From Papilionanthe hookeriana x Papilionanthe teres (lineage: Eukaryota > Streptophyta > Magnoliopsida > Asparagales > Orchidaceae), in NCBI GenBank assembly GCA_022702705.1, contig CM040430.1, forward strand, positions 78,123,239 to 78,187,238: a stretch of DNA of 64,000 nucleotides, written 5' to 3'. Below, one piece after another: positions 53,853 to 64,000 of the stretch. The translations under genes and the position numbers were made by a program. The notes under the pieces are model-generated. The model worked only from the letters and a program-made list of their open reading frames with translations, was not told the DNA's origin and ran no database searches. Positions within the stretch are counted from its first letter, which is position 1, and every line of letters begins with the position of its first letter.

Positions 53853-55904
53853 TATCAGTGTGTTGTGATTTAGTGTGCTTGAGAGTCATGATTGTTAGTG
53901 TTATATTGTATTTGCTTTATAGCGGATTGATCTGTTTGATTGATTATTGGTAGATATTTGGATTATTATTACTTCGATCTGATCTCTCTCTGTGTCTTGA
54001 GGGAGGTGATTCCTTAACTTCTTCTTATGGTTAGACATGATCTCTTGTAGTAGTTGGATTAACGAGTCCACTATGCTTGGGTCTCACCCAGACTTGATTT
54101 TTATAAGAGAAATCATGAATTTCGAACATTGATAGTTCCATCTTAATTTGTTACTTCCTTTCTGCAACTTTACTTTCATTAGGTAGGAGTAGCGAACCTA
54201 TTTGATGAATACCATGTGGATGGTCTTACACTATTTTTATAACTGTTAGAGGTGCATAATTATAAGGATTAGATGATGCTTGAGATTGGTGTCAAGGAGC
54301 CAATATATCAGGGGTAATCTTATCTTTCGGATTATAATCTATAAAACCATTTAAAATGCACCTTATTTATCTGTGTAGTGATTTCGATAGAAACTGGAAG
54401 TAAGTTAGTAGGATGTGATGAGTTTATGGAAGAACTGACCACATTTATCATGTGTGTTTGTATTTGAATTGTGTGTTTATGTTTGTGTTACATTTTTATA
54501 TTCCCTTAATGATACCTGCTATGCTAGTTAAACTTTTATTTAGTGAATTTCATTCAGGCATGATTAGTATAGATTTATTTTCTGCTGCATATTGTTCTGT
54601 CCTAATGAATACTTGTAAATAGTTTTGATAGACATTTGTGGTAGATAGAATTTCTAAATTTTTTTTCTTCTTGCTTATATTTTCTGTACTGAATGCTATG
54701 TATGTTAAAAATTAAGTTTGGGGGTAGGAAGACAAATAAAATTTTAATGCGAAAATACTTCCTTTTAGTGTAATTTTATTACAAGCATGTTTTATGTTAG
54801 ATTTACTTTCTCCTACAGTCATTCTATCCTGATCATGCATGTATATAAATTTGATAGAATGTTGTATTAGTTAGTAGATTCAACCATTACTTTTTCTTCC
54901 TGCTACATTTTAAGGAATTAATTGCAAAATATTTTAAAATTTAAGTTTTAGGGGGAAGAAAGATTTTTTAAATGTAACTTTATTTGTCCTCAGTAGCCTG
55001 TATTAATTTGATATCACTTTTAAAATGACTTGTGGTATGTGGTGTTACCTTTAAGTTACAATAATTTTGATTTTAGGAATGTTAGAAAAATAACTTAGTT
55101 GAAATCCTATGTGAAGAAACTATTCTAGAGTTAAGTTATTTTGTAGGAAACATTAGGAAAAATGATTTTTCTATTTATAGTAGAAAGTAGTTGAATATTT
55201 GAAAAGCTAAAATTCTTAGATTTATACTTAAAGAGAATTGAGCCTTTATTAAAAACCTTTTTCGAACTAATACTTACACTTATAAAAAGTGAGGGAAAGT
55301 TTTGAGTTTTAGATTTTAGAAAGAGAATAGTGAACATTAAAATTATTAAAGGCCTATCCAGATATGGTAATCCTCACATAAAAAAAGTAAAAAAAAAGGG
55401 ATTAAAAATGATCCCAAAAGAAAGAAAAAAAGTGAAAAAAGGGATTGAAAATGATCCCGAAAGAAAAGAAAAAAAAAAGAGAGAAGAAAAAAAGTGAGGA
55501 GAAGCTTGAGGAGAAGCCTAATCAAAAATTGGTTTCACTTGAATCTTTTTAAATGATTAGACATAAAAACAATCCTAAGCTTATTCATATTTCAGAAGGT
55601 ATTGGTTAAATTGGTATAGATAAGGTGCTTAGATTCTGTTTTTATACTTTCTTTGAATCTTTATTTTGATAAGTTTCAATAACTTTGAAGTAAATAGAAA
55701 ATTAGTATTCCTAAGTTGAATATGAAATATTCTTACACTCTAGTCCTAGGTTGATTTGCTAGAATTTCTCCTATGTTATACTATAATATTTCTGAGATTA
55801 AATGATAGAAAACTCTATTGAAGCCCACAGCCACAAGTCAACATATTTTATTTTTAAAGTTATAGTGTTACTTGAGGACAAGTAACAATTAAGTTTGGGG
55901 GTCT
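53853..55904 (+). other. E5 noncoding 3' region with PPT
   Basis: Collinear with E4: PPT-like AAGTTTGGGGGTAGG at 54714-54728, GGCCTATCCAGATATGGTAA at 55351-55370, an A/G tract with the GATCCCAAAAG tandem unit (55378-55497), CTTGAGGACAAGTAAC, and PPT AAGTTTGGGGGTCT at 55891-55904. No supported ORF. Confidence 0.8.
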
Positions 55905-57783
55905 TGACACGCCTAAAAAATACTTGATTTTGCATATACAATTTATCCTTAATTTTAATGATATTGCACTTTAAATAAATGTATTTTGTATGTTATTTAG
56001 ATTTAGGTGCAAGAATTGGTGATTGGAGCAAAAGGAAACAAAAACGGTGCAATTTGGAGCAAAAACAAGCAAGAAATGAAATTTTGTCCTGACACCTTTC
56101 GATAAGTCTTTCTATGTTTAATCTCCTTTACACTTCTTGCATATTTTTTAATGAGATTACACTTTTAAAAAAGGTTTTTTATGCTTATTTTATAGGGCTA
56201 TCTGTTAGGAACGTAACGCAACTGAAACGGGGCGAATCAGAGCTAAAACGAAGCCAAACGGAGGTAAACGGTGGAGCTGTGCAGTCTGCTCGCTGAGAAC
56301 GTCCTCAAGGGCGCCGACGACAAGATTTTCCCGAAAAGACTGGAAAATGACAGAAAAGCTCACCGACAGCGACCTCGAGCCCACCGACAGCGCCCAGTAC
56401 GACTATGGACCGACTTTTTACGGTTATGGGCCGAAATTCAACGTATTTGGACGCTTTTTGAATGGTTTCTTGTAACAACTCTTCAAACTTGGTCCCTACA
56501 CTTTAAAAGAAAGATTTTAGCTCAGAAAAATAAAGAGTAATGTTAGGAAAAACTTGGAGAATGTTTAAGGTTCTTAGATTAGGAGTAGAAATGTAGATTT
56601 TGGAGAGATTGGAGAGGAGATTTTGAGAGAAATTGTAAGAGATTGCACTAGCATTGCATGGATCGACGGGAGACTTTGTCGAAGAGTTCTTCATCTTTCT
56701 TTCGAAGGGAAAAAGTTAAGTATTGTTCTTCATTATCTTATGATTTTGTAACACTTACCTGGTGGATTTGCTTTGGTGAAATGAAGTTTCCGTTGTGTTT
56801 TTTTAATGCTTTGTGACGTATCTCTCTTACTCTTTCTTCTTCTTTGGAACTAGTGGCATGAGAAGATTATGTCATTCTTTTCCTTTTACTTTTCTTTTAT
56901 AAAGAATAGAATTTATGTGTAGGATATTGTGGTACATGCTAGAAGAAATTTTATGTATAAATGTGATAGTTTTTACTTGCACTTCATTTACATTTCATTA
57001 AGGCCTGTTGTAATGTTAACATTTGTTGTGAAAACATACGATCCGAGAGGATTATGCTTTCTACAACTAAGTACGAACCACATTTAAATTCTATGGATGG
57101 TGAAGTTCATGGGGATTGAATGCAAATAAATAGGAAAATAAAATTATTGGACATAGAAATGGAGATTTTAGAGTGACAGACTAAAATCCTCAATTCGGTC
57201 CTATTGTTTGAGTACTGAAGCGAAGATGTTAGCCCTCAGGCGAGGGGAATGTGGGAGCTCTGAAGTGAGAGTCTGTATCCTTCCAGCCTAGCCACGGATT
57301 CAGTAAATAAGCATAAGATTAGTCAATGTTTTTTATGCTTGGACCAAATGGTAAAGAATATGATTGCTCCTATTTGGCACATACAATATTTAATGCATCT
57401 CAATCCTATACATTATTAATTTTATTACATAAGAATAGTAGTTTTTAGTATCTCAAAATTCTCCAAACCAATTCATCCAAAAAGGGTTATTTTTAGAATT
57501 AATATTTTCATTTAGTTATAGTTAATATCTTTACATTTAACAGTTGCATTTATGAGTAGTTGCTAGATAAAACATCATTTTAATCGACATTCCAAACTAA
57601 GGAGTAATTGTAGTAGACTAGAATTTGACTAAGGACCTTTTATCTCACTTCCCTATGGGATCGATAACCAGGACTCCACTAGAGCCATGTATTACTTGAG
57701 CGATACGTATACTTGCGTTGATATAAGTGACTTTATTATTAATCAATTGTACAAATTTTTATCACCACAAAAAGTCGCGGTCA
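55905..57783 (+). repeat. LTR9 (3' LTR of E5)
   Basis: TGACACGCCTAAAAAATACT to GTCGCGGTCA, 1879 bp. Same subfamily and landmarks as LTR7 and LTR8. Followed by the TSD ATAGG and not by a PBS, so it is the right end of the array. Confidence 0.92.
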
Positions 57784-57788
57784 ATAGG
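57784..57788 (+). repeat. Right target-site duplication ATAGG of the tandem array
   Basis: Identical to 39417-39421. Removing the array and one copy restores an open minus-strand reading across the junction. Confidence 0.85.
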
Positions 57789-58030
57789 GTCTGTGAGTTT
57801 TTCTATAGTTTTCTTGGCTTTGACAAACTACACCACGAATATTTGCTTGAATTCGGCGAATCCCAACGGTCATTTATTGAATCACTGAGGGCTGACTCAA
57901 TCAATGTGATAAAGAAAATATGACATTGCAGCACATTGGTATTCCTCATCAAACATAAAGTCATCAAACAAGGCTATATGATCGATCAGGTTGCTGCACT
58001 CCTTTTAGGACTCCTGTGACCGGATCATGA
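57784..58030 (-). pseudogene. gag: Ty3/gypsy gag fragment (non-Athila), N-terminal side of insertion
   Basis: The minus strand has FDEEYQCAAMSYFLYHID, then LGFAEFKQIFVV-stop-FVKAKKTIEKLTDP at the junction; the gene continues at 39421 downwards. The pattern fits the middle of a Tat/Ogre-like gag domain (a C-x-x-F/Y block, then a SFxEFxxxFxxxF block). Several stops. The two halves were one gene before the array inserted. Confidence 0.45.
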
Positions 58031-58091
58031 ATTTTTATGGGGGCTTGGCCTCAAAGATTTGACAAGAAAATATATTCTTAGGTTGTCATGG

Positions 58092-58186
58092 TGGGACTTT
58101 TATATCGTTTGGCAATAATATCGAAGTACTAGGAGTGGCCCTCCATTTCTTAAGCTAATGGGACTTTTATATCGTTTGGCAATAAC
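58092..58186. repeat. 27-bp direct repeat
   Basis: TGGGACTTTTATATCGTTTG with GCAATAA occurs at 58092-58118 and again at about 58159-58186, unit spacing about 67. It is probably a local slippage duplication. Confidence 0.8.
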
Positions 58187-58429
58187 CATTTTTCGCAATG
58201 CTGCTAATCCATGTATGGGTCAATACATTTTGGATTATGTCTAACATCTGGTTCTCAACTCCTGGATCTATTGGGCTGTAAACTTTCTAGTACACTCCAT
58301 GTTATCTGTGTCCCTATTGTGGGTTTCTTCTTCTTGAGCTACTCCTCTTCTTGTTTGTGCCATGATCCATGCTCACCGCATATTTTAGGATGTTCCTAAT
58401 TTATTGGTGAATCACACCCATTGAGTAAA

Positions 58430-59055
58430 GCGTACATAGAGAGAGGAGTGAACGATAATGAATACTAATTTGTTGTGCTTTATTTATAAATATTTTTCGT
58501 ATTTATAGATGATAGAGTATAAACTCGTGATGTTACATTTTTGCCCATACTTTAAAAGAGTCTGTAATGGGGTATTGATATGATTTCTTTCATGTATTGG
58601 TCTGTCTCCTCCAGCTCTATGGCACGACTAGCTTCGCTTAATTGGCTTTGGTTTAGTAAGATTGACTCGGTCGGCTGAGAACCGCTTGCTCGACTAAACT
58701 TGGTCAATATGGTCGGTGAGCTAGGACGAACCATCTATCGATCCTTGATCCTTGATGTGGAGCCCCTGGGCATCCCTAGGATGGTTGGAGATGTTAGGAA
58801 AATGAATCTTTTTTTTGGTCGGCTCTCTTATAGTGGTTGACTCGAATACAGTTTTGTCTTTTTCTGGTTGAGTGGCTCATGCTTGCATCATCTGATTGTC
58901 TTTGGCTTGTCTTGCGGTTTAGTTAGTTTTAGCCTTCCTGGTTTGGGTCTGACAACTTCACTTGGTCGGCAAGCAAATCTCTTGATTTTCTGCGGTGGGT
59001 TGTACTTTTTTTATTTGAACCGTTAGATCTCCTTAGGATTAGTGCTGACATAATT
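58430..59055 (+). repeat. Diverged direct repeat, copy 1
   Basis: Matches 60095-60719 with many changes. Shared blocks: AGAGAGAGGAGTGAAC at the left, TATTTATAGA with a following GATGTTA, the TTGGTCGGC/TTGGCTGAG words, GATCCTTGAT, GATGGTTGGAGATG, GACAACTTCACTTGGTCGG, and the end CTCCTTAGGATTAGTG. The TATA-like TATTTATAG about 80 bases from the start suggests an LTR or a promoter-bearing terminal region. No coding frame. Confidence 0.65.
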
Positions 59056-60094
59056 TTTTATTTACACCAATTAAATAACAGTTCATAAAACATCATATTT
59101 GATTTTAGTAAATCCATATTTCCCAACAAAATATAATGCATTGATATATTTTTGCTTAAATGAACTTTTATATAATTAAATTTTCAAAATACATAATATT
59201 CTGAAACTAAAATAGTTTGAGAGCTGCTTAAATTTCAAAATAGTTTAACTAAGTTAAAGTAAATATTGGGTATGACGTGAGCTGCCACATGGAGACTTGT
59301 ATGCCTCTCATTTTATTTTAGAATTTTCAAGGCCTGAATATTAGTCACGAATCAAGCTTGAATAAAAAGTCTACTTTGATTATCCTCGGCTGGTGTCACA
59401 AGGCCTAATAAATTATGCGGCCACAGCATGTCAATCACTATTTAATCAATTTTAACATATAATTATTTTGTTTAGGTAAACCGCATCACGTACCTGTTTG
59501 ATAAATCCGCATTATGGTGCGGCATTTGGCATTGTGCGCTGCATTCAGATCGTAATCTTGACTATAACGCATTTGCGTCATGGAGAACTGGATTTGTACA
59601 ATGCTGATCAAGCACCCATAGAAGTCAAATGCGGAGAAAAACCACACATTAAGAAAATTGAAGTAGATGGTTGTGAATTAAGTTTAATTATGCATATAAA
59701 ATTATTTTTATTTTAGAAAAATAATGTACTTTCGGTGATAGAAAATAACTGTTTATGACCGTTGATTTTTACTTATGAAATCGAAAGACATATCTTATAG
59801 CTTGGCAAGAATATCGTTTGTAATAGAAAAAATGTAGGATTGCCACCAGAAGTAATTATAGTTAAAATTAAAAAAATTAAAGATGTTTCCATCTCTGAAA
59901 TCATATGAGAGAAATTATGTTTGAATATTCATAAATTTATTAATTAATAAAGTCGAATTTCCTAGGACAGCTTTTTTCCCTCCTGGAATCATTTTGCTGT
60001 TCAACCATTTTGCTGTTCAACTTGTACCAATTTACTGCCATCATTTTCGCATTCCATCTTTTTTTTTGTTGAATCATGATTTGTAGCGTCAGTA
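59056..60094. other. Interval between the direct repeats
   Basis: About 1 kb, AT-rich. The short frame at 59498-59716 has no motif I recognise. No PBS or PPT is evident next to the repeats, so a small LTR element is possible but unproven. Confidence 0.4.
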
Positions 60095-60719
60095 ATTGAG
60101 AGAGAAGTGAACACTGATGTATAGTAACCTGTCGCGTCGTATTTATAAAACAATTCTTCTATTTATAGAAAACATGATACAATATTGTGATGTTATTATT
60201 TTACTCATGCTTTAATGGGTCCGTACTAGGGTATTTTTAATATTTTACATATGTGAGTTTATCGTCTGACTACACTCTAGCTTGGCCAGCTAAGTTTAAT
60301 TGGCAACGGTTGGCAAGATAAGTTTGGTTGGCTGAGATCTACTTGGTAGTCTGAGCTTAGTTAGTATGGATAAGTCGGTTAATATGGCTCAGCTGTTGAT
60401 CCTTGACATACGATGGCTAGTCTTTTGCATTCTCGAGATGGTTGAAGATGCTAGAGAACTGGATCTTCCCTGGGGTCCACTCTTCTGTGGTGGTTGTCTT
60501 AGATACCCTTTGTCTTATTTTTGGCTGAGTGACTCATTATTACATCCTCATGTCATTTTTTGTCCACCTCTTTGTTCAGTTGGCTTTGGCCTTATTTGTT
60601 TAGCTTGGACAACTTCACTCGGTCGGAAAAGTAGGCCTAATGTTCTTTAGTCAGTGGAAATACCTTCATTGTATTCTTTCCTTCTGGACAGTTAGAAGTC
60701 CTCAGGATAAGTGATAGCA
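60095..60719 (+). repeat. Diverged direct repeat, copy 2
   Basis: Second copy, same orientation: GAGAGAGAAGTGAAC at the left, CTATTTATAGAAAACATG, GATCCTTGACATACGATGG, GATGGTTGAAGATGCTAGAG, GACAACTTCACTCGGTCGG, end CCTCAGGATAAGTGATAGCA. The open frame 60366-60650 is a chance frame inside the repeat. Confidence 0.65.
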
Positions 60720-61844
60720 CATTTTACATACTTATTTTCGTTGCCTAATTTTCTTGTTTGTTGAAAGCAATGTTAAGATAAGAACATGAGAACTAAATGC
60801 AAATGTAGATTTCATTTGTTGTTTGATTAATGGCTCACTAGACAAACTCTATTGATCTATTTTCTTTTGATTCTTATAAATAAGGCGTTATGATACTCCT
60901 TCCAATCCTTATATCCTCATGACTCTTCTTGTTTTAATCGGACGGTTTTTGGTTGTTATGCTGAAGAACGCATCAAACCCATCTAGTGACATCCTTAAGA
61001 AAAATCTGGTCCATGTTCCCTTTCGAAAATTGAAAGGTTAGGATCTTCTAAGAGGCTAAACAAATAAGAAAGTTATCATTAAGAAGAGAAGAAATAGTTG
61101 CAATCTCATATTCAAATTAAGTGAGATCTTCAGATTCGTTCCTCGTTAATAAGAGAAGAAATGTTCAGCTAACCAGCTGGACGATTGTTCCATTTGTCCA
61201 TCCTTTGATAGTGTCACAAGATTAGCGGATCGAATAGGCTACCCAAGAATCTGTTGGTGCTCTACTATTGCATGGTGAAGGTGATGTGTCGATTACATCA
61301 TTTGAGTTGGATTGACTCCTCGGTATGAGGAGCCTAGGTTTTATTTGTTTTAATTTTTTTCCAAAGTCATTATGTTTTAAACTATTCTTGGTGCAAATGA
61401 CTGTGCTTTGAGAGGCATGGGCAAAGATCCAACCTTGATTGACATCGACATAAAAATTGATTTAAGTGCCATTGATTAAAAAATAGGAGCAAGGTGAGGG
61501 TGGATGACTCTCAAGCGAGGATGACAGTGTTCAGTTCCTAAGTTGTCCTCCCAAGAACAGTGGGGAAGCAACTAATGGGCATCAGACTTATCCCATATTG
61601 TTTTCACAACACCTTGACGAGATCAAGTACTCCTTTGCTCAATCCACGAAGATCTAGTGAAGATATGAGATATGTGAGGTGTCTTGTGTGGAGAGAGTGA
61701 AAGCTATGGAGAAGTTGGGGGCTACTCTTTGTCAAGAACTGTCAAACATCCATGAGAGATTCTTGGAAATATGGGCTCTTATTAAGGTAGATTGACTGAA
61801 CAAAATTAGGTATGGGGGTGAATTTTGTATAAGAGGACTTTGAC
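60720..61844. other. Unassigned sequence before E6
   Basis: No supported gene and no LTR landmark. The border with E6 gag is sharp at about 61845, so E6 lacks its 5' LTR and gag N-terminus. Confidence 0.5.
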
Positions 61845-62655
61845 TTTTTCCCTTTTCCTTAAGGGATAAAGCTATGATGTGGTTAAACTCTTTAGCACCT
61901 GGATCTATCAGAACTTAGGGTGATTTAGCATGGAAATTATTGGCTAAGTATTTTTCACCTTCAAAAGCTGCTAAGCTTAATGATATTACCTCATTTACTA
62001 AGTATGAAGGTGAGTCAATATATGAAGCTTGAAATGATTTAACGAACTGGTTAGAAAGATTCCAAATTATGCTTTGCCAGACTTGTTGATTATTCAGACA
62101 TTCTACAATGGGTTAGTGAGATCCCTTAGATCTATTATTGACGCTGCTGCAGGTGGTTCATTAATGTCAAAACCGTTTGATGATGAATATTCTTTAATCT
62201 AAGAGATAGCTAAGAACAAATTTCAATGGCCCCCTAAAAGGTTAAATCCTAAGAAAGTAGCAGTTTTAATGATACTGATTTGATCTCTATTTTGGCATCT
62301 CAAGTTGTTGTAATATTCTAGGAAGTTAGACAGATTCAGAATGAACTTACCTCAAATACCTCAACTAATTGAAGAAAACTCATTGAGACAAATGATTGAT
62401 TCTCAGTAACCATCATACGAGACTTTAAATGTAATTAATAATAAACCCAATAATCCATATGCTAACTATTATAACCCAGGCTGGAAGAACCATCCTAACA
62501 TTAACTAGAATAAAACTTCTAGTGGTGGAAACTACCAATGGGGAAACGATCAAGCAAGCTCATTGGGAAACTAGAACAATCAGGGTAGTACTAATATTGG
62601 CCTTCTTATCTTCCTCGATTTTACAATAACAAAAAATTTAAGGAGAAGAATATGA
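61845..62655 (+). pseudogene. gag: E6 gag fragment
   Basis: LRDKAMMWLNSLAPGSIRT, WKLLAKYFSPSKAAK, YEGESIYEA, then frame changes; SLMSKPFDDEY, FQWPPKRLNPKKVA, a PQIPQLIEENSLRQMIDSQ-like stretch and NPGWKNHPN. At least eight stops or shifts. The N-terminal third is absent. Confidence 0.8.
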
Positions 62656-63230
62656 ATAAACCCTTCAGTTAGCTGATCAATTTATCACATATCCTAAGGG
62701 GGTTATAGATCTTAAAGTGGGTAAAATTATCTTCCCTTTAGATTTTATTATACTAAACATGGAGGAAGATAAAGAAATACCAGTCATATTAAGTAGATCA
62801 TTCCTTCCTACTGGATGAGCTATGATATATGTCCATAAAGGAGAGTTAATAATGAAAGTTAATGACCAAGAAGTTACTTTTAATGTGCTAAAATCTATGA
62901 AGTATTCAGCTAAAGGAAAAGATGATGAATGTTTATGAATGGAGATAATGGATTATTTAAGTTTTAACCATTTCCAAAAAGATATTGGAAGGAAGACTGA
63001 AACACATGAGTTAAAATAAGAGATTGAAATGGAACTTCAAGATGAGTTGAAGATGTTGTTTACTGAAGACTCTAACTATGTTCGGGAGGGTTTTGAGATT
63101 TTAAATACTACAAAAAATAGTAAACCGCTCATTCCATCTATTTAAGAACCTCTTGAACTTGAGATGAAGGTATTTCCTACACATGTAAAGTATGTATTTT
63201 TACGAAACTCGTCTACATTACATGTTATAA
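62656..63230 (+). pseudogene. E6 protease remnant and connector
   Basis: Gag jumps at about 62656 to LADQFITYPKG, so the linker and the protease active-site block are deleted. NMEEDKEIPVILSRSFLPTG, KVNDQEVTFNVLKSMKYSA and the acidic connector (TEDSNYVREGFEILNTTKNS) follow, with stops at 62818, 62937 and later. Confidence 0.78.
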
Positions 63231-64000
63231 TATCCTTAGACTAAACTGAAGATCAAGAAGTAAAATTAATGGAAACTTTGAGAAATTATTAGAAAGCCTT
63301 TGGATGGACATTAGAGAATCTTAAAGACTAATGCCTTTCAATTTGCATGCATAGAATATTAATGGAAAATAATATAAGGCTAGACCAAATCCTCAAAAAT
63401 AATTGAATCTAATTATGAATGAAGTGGTAAAAAAGAAATTTTAAAGTGGTTAGATTATAGAATCATTTATTGAATATCTGATAGTGCTTGGGTTAGTCTG
63501 ATTCATTACGTTCCTAAGAAAGGGGGAGTGACAATAGATGTAAATAAACATAATGAATTAATTCCAACAAGATAAGTCACTGAGTGACGAATTGTTTTGA
63601 TTATAAAAAACTAAATTCTGCCTCTAAGAAAGATCACTTTCCTCTACCTTTTATGGACCAAATGTTGGATAGGCTAGCTGGGCATCAATATTTCTACTTT
63701 TTTATGGATATTCAGGATACCACCAGATACTTATAGCTCTTGAGGATCGAGAGAAGACTACATTCACAAGTACCCATGGAACATTTGTATTTAATAGAAT
63801 GTCATTTGGTTTATGTTATGGAGCTATAACTTTAAGGATGTGCATGATGTCAAGTTTTTGCAATTTAATTGAGAAAAGAATTGAAGTTTTCATGGATGAC
63901 TTTCAGTTTTTGGAACTTCCTTTAATTCTTGTTTAGATCATTAGGTAAGAGTTTGAAAACACTGTGAAGAAACAACTCTAGTTCTTAATTAGAAAAAATG
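63231..64000 (+). pseudogene. E6 reverse transcriptase, cut by window end
   Basis: AFGWTLENLKD, CMHRILMENN, ILKWLDYRIIY after frame changes, YVPKKGGVTIDVNKHNEL, RKDHFPLPFMDQMLDRLAGH, and the polymerase region (EVFMDD at about 63884-63901). Stops throughout. The rest of pol lies beyond 64000. Confidence 0.82.

Larger units (their letters stand above)
39422..57783 (+). mobile_element. Three-LTR tandem array LTR7-E4-LTR8-E5-LTR9 of a non-autonomous Athila derivative
   Basis: Three LTRs of one subfamily in the same orientation alternate with two homologous interiors. LTR8 has a PPT on its left and a PBS on its right, so it serves as 3' LTR of E4 and 5' LTR of E5. A TSD (ATAGG) is found only at the outer ends. 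The interiors keep PBS, gag, PR, post-pol motif, 3' UTR and PPT but lack RT, RNase H, IN and the env-position ORFs. A nested LTR splits LTR8. The array could come from unequal recombination after one insertion, or from insertion of a tandem DNA. Confidence 0.88.
61845..64000 (+). mobile_element. E6: strongly decayed Athila-type element, continues past window
   Basis: Gag from the FPFSLRDKAMMWLNSLAPGS block (61845-62650), then a deletion to mid-protease, then the connector and RT to the window end. Stops are frequent in every domain and no long ORF remains; this is the oldest-looking Athila copy here. The 5' LTR and leader are missing. Confidence 0.85.

Noticed and set aside
59498..59716. Open frame with a CGEKPHIKKIEVDGCEL stretch
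   Set aside because: I do not recognise a family, the start is unsupported, and neither codon signal nor splice context supports a gene.
60366..60650. 94-codon ORF
   Set aside because: It lies fully within the diverged direct repeat, and copy 1 of the repeat does not keep the frame.
1..64000. CRISPR arrays, bacterial operons, riboswitches, rRNA or tRNA genes
   Set aside because: None seen. Repeats here are LTRs, microsatellites and internal duplications. tRNA-Asp similarity is limited to the PBS.

Overview
The window is a stretch of plant nuclear heterochromatin made almost entirely of decayed, nested Ty3/gypsy LTR retrotransposons of the Athila type. It is AT-rich, and I could not support any intact host gene, tRNA or rRNA. 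The plant origin follows from four things: the Athila-type gag/PR/RT/IN sequence, primer-binding sites complementary to the 3' end of plant tRNA-Asp (TGGCGCCGTTGCCGGGGA type), 5-bp target-site duplications (TSDs), and a plant-type LINE whose RT is followed by an RNase H. The species cannot be told from the sequence.

Layout. E1 (1-10634, +) is an Athila element cut by the window edge: gag C-terminus, PR, RT, RNase H and IN, then two related ORFs in the env position (ORF A, ORF B), a 3' UTR and the 3' LTR. After about 3.3 kb without recognisable genes comes a 5'-truncated LINE (13985-16765, -) that abuts an LTR end. E2 (16779-27202, -) has the same plan as E1, with a 3' LTR, ORF B, an ORF A remnant, IN, RNase H, RT, PR and the gag C-terminus. 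Its gag is cut by E3 (27203-33418, +), which has a 5' LTR, PBS, gag, PR, RT and RNase H and a broken IN. From 33.4 to 39.0 kb there is a pile of minus-strand LTR pieces and 3' UTR pieces. From 39422 to 57783 (+) lies a three-LTR tandem array, LTR7-E4-LTR8-E5-LTR9. The whole array is flanked by one TSD (ATAGG), and its middle LTR is split by a nested LTR with its own TSD (CTTAG). The array sits inside a minus-strand gag pseudogene of another Ty3/gypsy type. The last 6 kb hold two diverged direct repeats (about 58.4-59.05 and 60.1-60.72 kb) and a very decayed Athila copy, E6 (61845-64000, +).

How the parts relate. E1 and E2 look like two subfamilies of one two-ORF Athila design. In both, an intron of about 200 bp with matching splice sites precedes the ORF B start codon, and a GC-rich word specific to that element occurs in the LTR and again in front of both ORF A and ORF B. 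E4 and E5 look non-autonomous. They keep gag, protease and the cis elements (PBS, a conserved motif that normally follows IN, 3' UTR motifs, PPT) but lack RT, RNase H, IN and both env-position ORFs, and they share the same frameshifts. They would have needed enzymes in trans from a relative such as E1-E3. All coding regions are pseudogenes, and many stops are C-to-T or G-to-A changes as expected in methylated repeats. Identities, domain names and divergences were judged by eye. TSDs, PBS, PPT and splice sites were read directly.
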